This document shows, piece by piece, positions 57,435-64,000 of a DNA stretch of 64,000 nt. Source of the DNA: Lachnospiraceae bacterium (GTDB taxonomy: Bacteria > Bacillota > Clostridia > Lachnospirales > Lachnospiraceae). A program made the translations under genes and the position numbers. The stretch is from NCBI GenBank assembly GCA_022792835.1, contig JAAWBT010000026.1, forward strand, positions 1-64,000, given 5' to 3'. The number at the start of each line of letters is the position of its first letter. The stretch's first letter is position 1. A model generated the notes under the pieces. The model ran no database searches. It was not told the DNA's origin and saw only the letters and a program-made list of their open reading frames with translations.

Positions 57435-59201
57435 ATGAACAAATGGAAAAAGAGATTTCTGACAGCTGTAATTTCTCTTAGCCTTGCAGCGGCGCTGTTG
57501 GCAGGCTGCGGACAGGATGGAGGCGGGGATTTTCAGGGAGCTTCCAAAGAGGCAGGAGAAACAACCGCAGCCGGAGAGCCCAAAAGCGCGCCGGGTACAG
57601 AGAAGACGGGAAAGGGAGTCGATGATACAGAAAGCGCAGAGAGAGCAGGCGGGGGCCATGTTGAGAACCTGGTCATAGGCACGACGGCAGAAAACAATGT
57701 ATTTAATGCCCTGACTCAGAAGGATGCCTTCGGTCGGATGAATTACAATGGGCTGACCCAGGGGGATTTTGTATATCGGGATGCCAATCAAGAACTGCAG
57801 CCTTATTTTTTTCGGTCTTTTGAGATTTCAGAGGATGGGAAGCAGATTGATTTTACGTTTCCGCTGGACGCTGTGTGGCATGACGGCGAGCCTGTGACAA
57901 AAGACGATTTGGAGTTCACCTTTGAGTACATGAGGGATGTGAAGAAGGTGGGAAGTCTCCAGAACCTGGAAAAGATAGAATTTACAGGCGAGGACAGCGC
58001 GTCCTTGATCTTCTCAGAACCGGACGCTTATTATTGGATTAACTCTACTTGTAACAATAATGCCTGTGTTTACGCAAAGCATATCTGGGAAGGCGTTGAG
58101 GATCCGTCAAGCGTCACGGGAGAGGAAGCGGCCGTTGGCTGTGGCCCCTATAAGCTTGTCTCTGCCGATACGGAGGCTCAGTGTTCCGTATATGAGGCTG
58201 TTCCGGAGAATGCGTTTCTTGGAGAGCTGACAGTGGACAAGGTAACGCTTCAGAGCTATTCTGATGAGTCAACGCTGATGATGGCTATGATGAACGGTGA
58301 AATCGACGCTATGTATAATTACGCAAATCCCATTGACGCGCCTGTCATTGACACCGTGACCGGAAATGAGGATATCGACCTGGGAGAGAGTCCTTTCATG
58401 GGGTGCTACCAGCTGGAATATGGAAAGGACCGGGCGCCCGGAAACGACGAGGCATTCCGAAAGGCAGTGAGTATGGCTTTAAACTATGAGCTTCTTGCGT
58501 CCACGATAAACGGAGAATATGGTATGCTTCCCGGAACCGGGATCATTCCTCCTTCCTGCAAGGGATACGACGAAACGCTCCCCATGCTGGAGTATGATAC
58601 GCAGAAGGCGGAGGAAATGCTGGAGGCGGCAGGATATATAGACGTGGATGGAGACGGTTACAGAGAACTGCCGGATGGAAGCCAGATGGATCTGGCTGTG
58701 ACGCCTCAGTACAGCTCCAGCATGGATCTGAGAATGCGGATCGCAGAAGTCATCATGCAGAGCCTTGACAAAGTGGGAATAAAAAACCATATGGACAATG
58801 AGAGCATCACAAACAGCGAGGTGTGGGAGGAAAATATGACTAAAGGGGAATACGACCTTTCCATTACCCTTACTACGTCGGGAATGGCCAGCTACAGTAC
58901 GGCGTTCCGTTATTTTATGGGCGAGCTTCGGGAAGGGGAAACCTCCTGGATTTGGGGAACCATCCATGACCCGTCCTATAAGGAAAGCTATTATGCCATG
59001 ACAGGAGCGGTTTCCGACGAGGATTACATTGAAAACTGCAAAAAGCTTCAAGAGTACGTATCGGACACCAGAAGCGCTCAGGCGCTTTGCTGGGAGACTG
59101 CGTTTTTTCCTTATCGGACAGATCAATATACTGGATGGGAAAATTTCCCGTCCTGGGGCGTGATCAATAATCTGACATGGTTTAACCTTACGACAAAATA
59201 G
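57435..59201 (+). CDS. B12-regulated ABC transporter, family 5 solute-binding lipoprotein
   Basis: Binding component of an Opp/Dpp/Nik-type importer. Of 588 residues, the first 24 are a lipoprotein signal (lipobox LLAGC). A low-complexity linker of about 50 residues follows, then a family 5 fold: GLTQGDFVYRD, FPLDAVWHDGEPVTKDDLEFTFEYM near 145-169, GCGPYKL near 236 and AFRKAVSMALNYELL near 341. It also has the acidic DVDGDGYRELPDG near 399 seen in this family. Relatives bind peptides, nickel complexes (NikA) or metallophore complexes (CntA). ATG 57435 is preferred since AGGAGG abuts ATG 57429. Control by cobalamin suggests cobalt or corrinoid uptake; the ligand is unproven. Confidence 0.9.
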   Translation: MNKWKKRFLTAVISLSLAAALLAGCGQDGGGDFQGASKEAGETTAAGEPKSAPGTEKTGKGVDDTESAERAGGGHVENLVIGTTAENNVFNALTQKDAFGRMNYNGLTQGDFVYRDANQELQPYFFRSFEISEDGKQIDFTFPLDAVWHDGEPVTKDDLEFTFEYMRDVKKVGSLQNLEKIEFTGEDSASLIFSEPDAYYWINSTCNNNACVYAKHIWEGVEDPSSVTGEEAAVGCGPYKLVSADTEAQCSVYEAVPENAFLGELTVDKVTLQSYSDESTLMMAMMNGEIDAMYNYANPIDAPVIDTVTGNEDIDLGESPFMGCYQLEYGKDRAPGNDEAFRKAVSMALNYELLASTINGEYGMLPGTGIIPPSCKGYDETLPMLEYDTQKAEEMLEAAGYIDVDGDGYRELPDGSQMDLAVTPQYSSSMDLRMRIAEVIMQSLDKVGIKNHMDNESITNSEVWEENMTKGEYDLSITLTTSGMASYSTAFRYFMGELREGETSWIWGTIHDPSYKESYYAMTGAVSDEDYIENCKKLQEYVSDTRSAQALCWETAFFPYRTDQYTGWENFPSWGVINNLTWFNLTTK

Positions 59202-59293
59202 CCGGTTATCGGAGCGGGCGGGGGAAGCACCGTTCTCCTGCCCGGTTACCAGGAAAAACGTAGTTCCGGCACGGCCTGCCGGACCAGAAAGGG
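59202..59293 (+). other. Intercistronic hairpins between binding protein and permease
   Basis: Two GC-rich pairings: GGGC-rich 59214-59228 with its near-complement around 59233-59243, and TCCGGCA (59265-59271) with TGCCGGA (59277-59283). There is no T-run. Such elements often protect the upstream message and lower permease synthesis relative to the binding protein. Confidence 0.45.
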
Positions 59294-60295
59294 ATGAGTA
59301 TGCTGTGCAGACATATTTTAAGGCGGACAGCGATCGCAGTTTTGACAGTTTATCTGATTATTACGATCAGTTTTATTCTGGTGCATGTCATGCCGGGGGA
59401 TCCGGTTATTCATCTGGTAGGACAGGAGGAATATTATTATCTTCTGGACAATGATCCGGTTTATTTGGAAAGGCAGATCGAGAGGTATGGTTTGAATGAA
59501 AGTCTGCCGGTTCAGTATATAAAATATTTAAAAAGCATTGCGACTCTGGACTTTGGCACGGCCTATGCCAATCAGAAACCGGTGACAGAGAATGTGTTGA
59601 AAGCTTCCGGATGGACGTTGATGCTCTCAGTTCCTACCTGGCTTCTCGGCGGACTTATGGGAGCCGTTCTGGGAGTTTTGGCCGGATGGAAGCCGGGAAA
59701 GCGTTTTGACAAGATCATGACGCCGTTTTTTCTTGTGATCAATACGATTCCGGCCAACTGTCTGAGCCTGATTTTTCTGATGTTTTTTTCCTACCGATTG
59801 AAGCTGTTTCCGATCAATGGGATGGTTTCTGCGGGAACAGAAGGGATCGGACGGCTTTTCAGTATTCTGACTCATATGTGCCTTCCTCTGTTCATTTTGA
59901 TTCTGTTTCGGACGGCCGGAGATTTTATGCTGATGAAAAGTGCGGTATCCCAAATACGTGAGGAGGAATATGTCCTGACTGCCAGATCCAAGGGGATTCC
60001 TGGAAAACATCTTTTGTTTATCCATGTGATGAAGAATGCGATGGTGCCTTATCTGACTTCGTTTCTCATGCAGATGGGAAGCCTTTTATCCGGTTCCATG
60101 ATCGTAGAAGTTATTTTCGGCTGGAAGGGTATGGGGATGCTGATGTACAATGCAGTGCAGAATCGGGATTTCCCCACGGCGCAGCTTTGTTTTCTGATCA
60201 GCGCAGTATGCGTGGTCGCAAGCAGCCTTTTGAGCGATATTGTGAATGCTGCCATAGATCCCAGAATAAGGACGGGAGACGTTTATGAAACATAA
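59294..60295 (+). CDS. B12-regulated ABC transporter, permease 1 (DppB/NikB type)
   Basis: A 333-residue membrane subunit: TM1 near 10-32 in the family-typical RRTAIAVLTVYLIITISFILVHVMPGDP context (several overlapping motifs, about 7-36), extracellular segment, then five helices. The cytoplasmic coupling motif is EEYVLTARSKGIPGKHLLFIHVMKNA (spanning about 220-245). AAAGGG precedes the ATG codons at 59294 and 59300. It overlaps permease 2 by 11 bases. Confidence 0.92.
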   Translation: MSMLCRHILRRTAIAVLTVYLIITISFILVHVMPGDPVIHLVGQEEYYYLLDNDPVYLERQIERYGLNESLPVQYIKYLKSIATLDFGTAYANQKPVTENVLKASGWTLMLSVPTWLLGGLMGAVLGVLAGWKPGKRFDKIMTPFFLVINTIPANCLSLIFLMFFSYRLKLFPINGMVSAGTEGIGRLFSILTHMCLPLFILILFRTAGDFMLMKSAVSQIREEEYVLTARSKGIPGKHLLFIHVMKNAMVPYLTSFLMQMGSLLSGSMIVEVIFGWKGMGMLMYNAVQNRDFPTAQLCFLISAVCVVASSLLSDIVNAAIDPRIRTGDVYET

Positions 60296-61091
60296 GAAAA
60301 AATGGAACAGGGCGATGATTACCGGGATCTGTATCATTGCTTTTTTCCTGGCGGTCGCTGTGTTGGCTCCTCTGATCGCCCCTTATGATCCCAATGAAAT
60401 GATACGGGGATATCTGCCGCCCTCAAAAGAACATATTCTGGGGACCAACGATGTGGGACAGGATATTTTTTCGGAAATGATCTATGGGACGAGGGTTTCT
60501 CTTTATATTGGTATTTTCGCTGCCTGCATCGTGACGGGGATTGGGACGGTTCTTGCCCTGATTTCCGGGTATTTCGGAGGTGTGGCTGACAAAGTGATCA
60601 CGGCTGTGACCAATGTGGCGATGGCTGTGCCGGGACTGCCGCTGACGGTTCTTATGGTAGCGTATCTGGAACCTGGAAAATGGAGCCTGATCATATCGAT
60701 CAGCGTTACGGCGTGGACAGGAACCATGCGAATCTTGCGTTCCAGAGTGCAGCAGCTTTCCCAGATGCCTTTCATTAAGAGTGAACGGGCTCTTGGAGTT
60801 TCTCCGGCAGTGATCCTGTACAGGCATATTCTGCCGAACGTGAAAGATATCATTTTGACAAGAGGAGCGCTGACGGTTTCCAGCGCTATGATGACAGAGG
60901 CGGGCTTAAGTTTTTTAGGACTTGGCAGCGTGACAGAAAAAAGCTGGGGCGGCGTGCTCCACTATGCGTTTTTCAGAAACAGTATCCTGAAAAATCAGGT
61001 TTGGTGGTATTTGCCGCCGATCCTCTGCATCTGTGTCGCAGTACTTGGATTTATGTTAGCGGGCTATTACGGCCAGCGAAAGAAAGCGTAG
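60285..61091 (+). CDS. B12-regulated ABC transporter, permease 2 (DppC/NikC type)
   Basis: A 268-residue partner permease: the N-terminal pattern LIAPYDPNEMIRGYLPPSKEH followed by LGTNDVGQDIFSEMIYGTRVSL (spanning about 29-75) is diagnostic for DppC/NikC. About six helices follow, with coupling loop FIKSERALGVSPAVILYRHILPN (about 163-185). It is coupled to permease 1 by overlap. Confidence 0.92.
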   Translation: MKHKKKWNRAMITGICIIAFFLAVAVLAPLIAPYDPNEMIRGYLPPSKEHILGTNDVGQDIFSEMIYGTRVSLYIGIFAACIVTGIGTVLALISGYFGGVADKVITAVTNVAMAVPGLPLTVLMVAYLEPGKWSLIISISVTAWTGTMRILRSRVQQLSQMPFIKSERALGVSPAVILYRHILPNVKDIILTRGALTVSSAMMTEAGLSFLGLGSVTEKSWGGVLHYAFFRNSILKNQVWWYLPPILCICVAVLGFMLAGYYGQRKKA

Positions 61092-61099
61092 GTGTAGGG

Positions 61100-62023
61100 A
61101 TGCTTGAGATCAGAGATTTATCTGTAGCTTTTATTGACGGACATTCGGTGCAGGCGGTGGAACATGTGAGCCTTTTGGCAGAGGATGGAGAGCATGTGGC
61201 GATCGTGGGTGAGACGGGAAGCGGAAAAAGCATTCTTCTTCTGGCGATCCTTGGATTATTGCAGGAGGGAGCCAGGGTAACGGGGGAGATTTTGTTTGAA
61301 GGGCAGGATCTTTTAAAGCTTTCGAAAAAAGCCTGGAATAAAGTGCGGGGAAGCCGGATTTCTTATGTACCGCAGGGAAATGGAAACGGTCTGAACCCGC
61401 TTCTCAAAATTGGATTTCAGATCAGCGAGCCGATGATGATTCATAAAAATCTTCCGAGAGGGCAGGCGTGGAAGAAAGGAATTGAGCTGATGAAACGTTT
61501 TTATATCGGAAATGAAGAGCAGGCGGCCAGACAGTATCCTCACACCTTCAGCGGCGGAATGAAGCAGCGGGCGTTGATTGCCATGGGGATTGCGGCGGAC
61601 GCAGGAACACTTCTGGCAGATGAGCCGACAAAGGGACTTGATGAGGAGAGGATTCAGGAGGTGGTAAAGTGTTTTCAAGATCTGGATGACCGGACGATCC
61701 TCTGTGTGACCCATGACATCGGATTTGCCAGAGAGATCAGCCGGAAACTCTGCGTCATGTACGCTTCGTATCTGGTGGAATATGGACCGACAGCGGAGGT
61801 TCTTGCGCGACCGTTCCACCCATATACCAGAGATATTCTGTCGGCTTTGCCGGAAAACGGTCTGAAATTCACTGCTGGATTTTCGATTTCCCATGAAGAC
61901 TATGGGGAGACAGGTTGTAAATATGCCAGAAGATGCAGGGACTGTTTTGAAAAATGTCAGGAGATGCCGCCGGCCTTTGAGACGGCGGGACGCAAAGTGA
62001 GGTGTTGGAAATATGCTCCTTGA
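61100..62023 (+). CDS. B12-regulated ABC transporter, ATPase 1 (DppD/NikD type)
   Basis: A 307-residue ATPase: Walker A GETGSGKS near 38, Q-loop YVPQGNGNGLNPL, signature HTFSGGMKQRA near 153, Walker B TLLADEPTKGLD near 172 and switch His in CVTHDIG. The C-terminal Cys-rich stretch CKYARRCRDCFEKC near 273 is the oligopeptide-transporter C-terminal motif, in some members an Fe-S cluster. The ATG at 61100 follows TAGGTGTAGGG; the longer open frame starts inside permease 2. It overlaps ATPase 2 by 11 bases. Confidence 0.93.
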   Translation: MLEIRDLSVAFIDGHSVQAVEHVSLLAEDGEHVAIVGETGSGKSILLLAILGLLQEGARVTGEILFEGQDLLKLSKKAWNKVRGSRISYVPQGNGNGLNPLLKIGFQISEPMMIHKNLPRGQAWKKGIELMKRFYIGNEEQAARQYPHTFSGGMKQRALIAMGIAADAGTLLADEPTKGLDEERIQEVVKCFQDLDDRTILCVTHDIGFAREISRKLCVMYASYLVEYGPTAEVLARPFHPYTRDILSALPENGLKFTAGFSISHEDYGETGCKYARRCRDCFEKCQEMPPAFETAGRKVRCWKYAP

Positions 62024-62675
62024 AACAAGAGCGCTGTCGAAGAAATACAGGAGGGGAGGAGGAGTTTTTTTTTATGCGGCTGACCGGGTGAGTCTGTCTG
62101 TTTCCGCAGGAGAGACGGTCGGGCTTCTCGGAAAGAGCGGGAGCGGAAAATCAACGGTGGGGCAGATGATCGCAGGACTGGTCCGGCCTTTTTCGGGTGA
62201 AGTCTGTTACAAAGGCACGCCTCTTGCCTATCCATATAAAGGGGAAGTTCGACGGAGAATTCAAATTCTCTTTCAGCATCCAGAGGCTTCATTCAATCCG
62301 GTTCTCCCACTGGAAATCAGTATGCGGGAACCTTACAGGCTGATGAAAAAAAACTGGAGCAAAGGGGATATTCTGCAGGATTTAGAGCGATTCGGGCTTC
62401 ATGAAGAACATCTATACCGGACGCCTGGGGAATTGTCGGGCGGAGAGCTTCAGCGTGCGGCGCTTTCCAGGGTTCTGGTCATGGAACCTGAGCTGATTGT
62501 CCTGGATGAGCCCACCAGCATGCTGGATGTGATTTCGCAGGCTCAGATCGTCCGCTTTCTGATGGATTATCAAAAAGAACGGGGAACGGCGTATCTGTTT
62601 ATTACCCATCATCGAAAACTAGCCGAACAAGTCTGCGGCCGCTGCTATGAGATGGAGGAAGGACGGCTTGCATAA
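62013..62675 (+). CDS. B12-regulated ABC transporter, ATPase 2 (DppF/NikE type)
   Basis: A 220-residue ATPase: Walker A GKSGSGKST near 42, LFQHPEASFNPVL near 85 (the family's Q-loop pattern), signature ELSGGELQRAA near 145, Walker B LIVLDEPTSMLD near 161 and switch His in ITHHRKLAE. It is short for the DppF type (over 300 residues in peptide systems) and lacks the C-terminal Cys motif, which is nearer to NikE. It is the last gene of the operon; no clear terminator follows it, and 62676-62818 holds nothing recognisable. Confidence 0.92.
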   Translation: MLLETRALSKKYRRGGGVFFYAADRVSLSVSAGETVGLLGKSGSGKSTVGQMIAGLVRPFSGEVCYKGTPLAYPYKGEVRRRIQILFQHPEASFNPVLPLEISMREPYRLMKKNWSKGDILQDLERFGLHEEHLYRTPGELSGGELQRAALSRVLVMEPELIVLDEPTSMLDVISQAQIVRFLMDYQKERGTAYLFITHHRKLAEQVCGRCYEMEEGRLA

Positions 62676-62818
62676 AACCAACCATACAATTTTGTGCCAA
62701 AAGTTTCTTTCATCGCTACATGTAAGAGCTTCATAGGAAGTGCTGAATTGCCTAGAAACAAAGGTGAGTATGAGTTAATATAAACAGGACGCTGTGTTTT
62801 TAGGCCTTGAGATGTTCA

Positions 62819-62858
62819 AAGCGCGAAACCGGAACCTTTCTGGTTCGATTTCGCGCTT
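62819..62858 (-). terminator. Hairpin after tRNA-Leu(CAG)
   Basis: AAGCGCGAAA (62819-62828) pairs with TTTCGCGCTT (62849-62858), with an inner GAACC/GGTTC pairing. On the minus strand it follows the tRNA by five bases; the T-run is weak. It also lies downstream of the transporter operon on the plus strand. Confidence 0.65.
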
Positions 62859-62863
62859 CGAAA

Positions 62864-62947
62864 TGCAGTTGGAGGGACTTGAACCCTCACGAGCTAATGC
62901 TCACATGAACCTGAATCATGCGCGTATGCCAATTCCGCCACAACTGC
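62864..62947 (-). tRNA. tRNA-Leu (anticodon CAG)
   Basis: Class II tRNA of 84 bases: acceptor GCAGTTG/CAACTGC, anticodon stem CATGA/TCATG with loop TTCAGGT (anticodon CAG), a long variable arm and T-arm with GGTTCAAGTCC. CCA not encoded. The consensus promoter on the minus strand is at 63020-62992. Confidence 0.96.
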
Positions 62948-62991
62948 CTATCTTTACTTGTCAATCGGATTCTTATCACCGAACAAAACTT

Positions 62992-63020
62992 AGTATACCT
63001 TAAATAGTTTCAAATGTCAA
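62992..63020 (-). promoter_or_regulatory. Promoter of tRNA-Leu(CAG)
   Basis: On the minus strand TTGACA (63020-63015), 17 bases, TATACT (62997-62992). Confidence 0.85.
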
Positions 63021-63121
63021 CACAATTTGAAAAAAAAAATCCAAAAACATTGGAGGGATATATTTCTCTGGGAGAATAGTTTTTTGGAATTACAGAATTA
63101 TATTTTTTCTCCTAAAAACCA

Positions 63122-63150
63122 TTGACAATTCCATGGGAGAGTGCTATGAT
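63122..63150 (+). promoter_or_regulatory. Promoter of tRNA-Leu(AAG)
   Basis: TTGACA (63122-63127), 17 bases, TATGAT (63145-63150), divergent from the promoter at 63020. Confidence 0.85.
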
Positions 63151-63177
63151 AATACTCGCGTCAGTTAAATGACATCC

Positions 63178-63262
63178 GCAGTTGTGGCGGAATTGGCATA
63201 CGCGCTAGACTAAGGATCTAGTGAGCATAGCGCTCGTGCGGGTTCAAGTCCCGCCAACTGCA
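63178..63262 (+). tRNA. tRNA-Leu (anticodon AAG)
   Basis: Class II tRNA of 85 bases: acceptor GCAGTTG/CAACTGC, anticodon stem CTAGA/TCTAG with loop CTAAGGA (anticodon AAG), long variable arm, T-arm GCGGG-TTCAAGT-CCCGC. Its first 28 bases are identical to those of the divergent tRNA-Leu(CAG). An A at wobble position 34 is uncommon in bacteria outside tRNA-Arg(ACG) and would be expected to need deamination to inosine. Confidence 0.95.
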
Positions 63263-63265
63263 TGG

Positions 63266-63295
63266 CAGGCTCTTCTGAAAGGAAGAGCCTGTTTT
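63266..63295 (+). terminator. Terminator of tRNA-Leu(AAG)
   Basis: CAGGCTCTTC (63266-63275), loop TGAAAG, GAAGAGCCTG (63282-63291), then TTTT. Confidence 0.85.
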
Positions 63296-63298
63296 CAT

Positions 63299-63341
63299 CA
63301 TATGGGAAACTTTGTTCAGGCCCGTGCCGGCGTGTGAATAA
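63299..63341 (+). repeat. Dispersed motif, copy 3 (full form)
   Basis: CATATGGGAAACT (63299-63311), 13 bases, TGCCGGCGTGTGAATAA (63325-63341). The first half matches 5511-5523 and the second matches 5694-5710, both exactly. It lies between the tRNA-Leu terminator and the ribosome binding site of lrgA. Confidence 0.65.
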
Positions 63342-63359
63342 ACGACAGGAGAAAGAAAT

Positions 63360-63740
63360 ATGGATGCGATCAAATATTTAAAGCAGCTGACGATTATCAT
63401 GGCAGTCTCTTTTGCGGGAGAGTTTCTGAATCAGGTACTGCCCCTTCCAGTTCCGGGCAGTGTATATGGGCTGCTTCTGATGTTTTTCCTGCTGATGACA
63501 AAACTGGTCAGACTGGAGCAGGTGGAGGACGCGGGAGGCTTTCTGGTGAAGCTTATGCCGGTGTTATTTATCGGTCCCAGCGTCAGCCTTATCACGGTGA
63601 TGGGCGGCCTGGCGGACAGGCTGGTTCCCATTCTTGCGGTCTGCCTGATCAGTACCATGGCAGTCATGGCAGTGACGGGACTGACAGCTCAGGCAGTCCT
63701 TAAGTGGACAAAGAAGAGGGAGGAAAAGGGCCATGAATGA
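63360..63740 (+). CDS. CidA/LrgA family holin-like protein
   Basis: A 126-residue membrane protein with four helices. The family pattern FAGEFLNQVLPLPVPGSVYGLLLMF (spanning about 19-43) and LVKLMPVLFIGPSVSLITVMGGL (about 62-84) is clear. LrgA/CidA proteins act with LrgB/CidB in murein hydrolase control, and recent work links them to pyruvate or by-product transport. Start 63360 has AGGAGAAAG. It overlaps the LrgB gene by 8 bases. LrgA and CidA cannot be separated by sequence. Confidence 0.9.
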   Translation: MDAIKYLKQLTIIMAVSFAGEFLNQVLPLPVPGSVYGLLLMFFLLMTKLVRLEQVEDAGGFLVKLMPVLFIGPSVSLITVMGGLADRLVPILAVCLISTMAVMAVTGLTAQAVLKWTKKREEKGHE

Positions 63741-64000
63741 GATCCTGCAGGAGAGCGCGTATTTCGGATTTTTTCTGGCTCTTGCAACTTACTGGGTCGG
63801 TCTGAAGATTCAGAAGCGGTTCCCTTATACTCTGTGTAATCCACTGTTGATCAGCACAGTGCTGTGCATCGCAGTACTTCTGGTTTTTGACATTGATTAT
63901 GAAGTTTTTGATGTGGGAGCTTCCCATATCAGTTATTTTCTGACCCCCTGCACAGTCTGCCTTGCCATTCCCATGTACAGGCAGGTACAGATCTTAAAGA
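63733..64000 (+). CDS. LrgB/CidB family membrane protein (partial, cut by window end)
   Basis: The first 89 residues are visible: membrane helices from about 9-24, 36-54 and 66 onward, with the family pattern ALATYWVGLKIQKRF, then CNPLLISTVLCI and FLTPCTVCLAIPMYRQ. The complete family length is about 230 residues, so roughly 60 per cent lies outside. It is coupled to LrgA by overlap and is its usual partner. Confidence 0.9.
   Translation, partial: MNEILQESAYFGFFLALATYWVGLKIQKRFPYTLCNPLLISTVLCIAVLLVFDIDYEVFDVGASHISYFLTPCTVCLAIPMYRQVQILK

Noticed and set aside
62676-62818. A possible small gene or RNA after the transporter operon
   Set aside because: No start/RBS pair, promoter or stable hairpin was seen in these 143 bases.

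Overview
The window reads as chromosomal DNA of a spore-forming, low-to-medium-GC Clostridia, most likely a member of the Lachnospiraceae. The basis is the gene content and order: the def-fmt-yugP-rsmB-rlmN-prpC-prkC-rsgA-rpe-thiN cluster of Firmicutes, a T-box in front of tyrS, spmB, a SpoIIIE/FtsK translocase, a small Cys/Gly-rich clostridial protein, sigma-A promoters of TTGACA-17-TATAAT type and GGAGG ribosome binding sites. Genus-level assignment is not possible from reading alone. No phage, insertion sequence or CRISPR array was seen.

Layout. 1-6.8 kb: rpoD, queH, a small zinc-ribbon membrane protein, degV, a convergent two-gene nitrate/sulfonate-type ABC importer without binding protein, tRNA-Thr(CGU) and asd. 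7-12.3 kb: an ArsR/CadC-type metal sensor, then an RND exporter with a very large coiled-coil insertion and its TetR regulator, with a consensus promoter and a palindromic operator in front. 12.3-15.8 kb: an orphan sugar-type binding lipoprotein, a methyl-accepting protein and spmB. 15.9-18.7 kb: pabA-pabB-pabC for p-aminobenzoate. 18.7-23 kb: MarR plus a heterodimeric ABC exporter. 23-26.5 kb: tyrS with its T-box, a ProX-type editing protein and mutY. 26.5-26.9 kb: a promoter-to-terminator unit made of GACATC repeats with no gene. 26.9-31 kb: a HAD phosphatase, a PHP phosphoesterase, a DUF4854 lipoprotein and a Na/Pi cotransporter. 31-52.8 kb: a long housekeeping run (ftsK, murE, murF, priA, def, fmt, yugP, rsmB, rlmN, prpC, prkC, rsgA, rpe, thiN, a pyridoxamine kinase, maf, a HAD phosphatase, a PrsA-like foldase). 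52.8-57 kb: a Cys/Gly-rich small protein with a sigma-K-like promoter, Lrp plus DUF5662, a LytTR/GHKL two-component pair and a FlxA-like coiled-coil protein. 57-62.7 kb: a cobalamin riboswitch and terminator controlling a complete five-gene peptide/nickel-family ABC importer. 62.8-64 kb: two near-identical divergent tRNA-Leu genes and lrgA-lrgB, the latter cut by the window end.

The most interesting points are the B12-controlled Opp/Nik-type importer (a candidate cobalt or corrinoid uptake system), the repeat-bearing RNA candidate at 26.6 kb, the RND pump whose docking domain carries a roughly 330-residue coiled-coil hairpin, the Cys/Gly-rich protein with a mother-cell-type promoter, and a short motif shared by two tRNA-flanking loci almost 58 kb apart.
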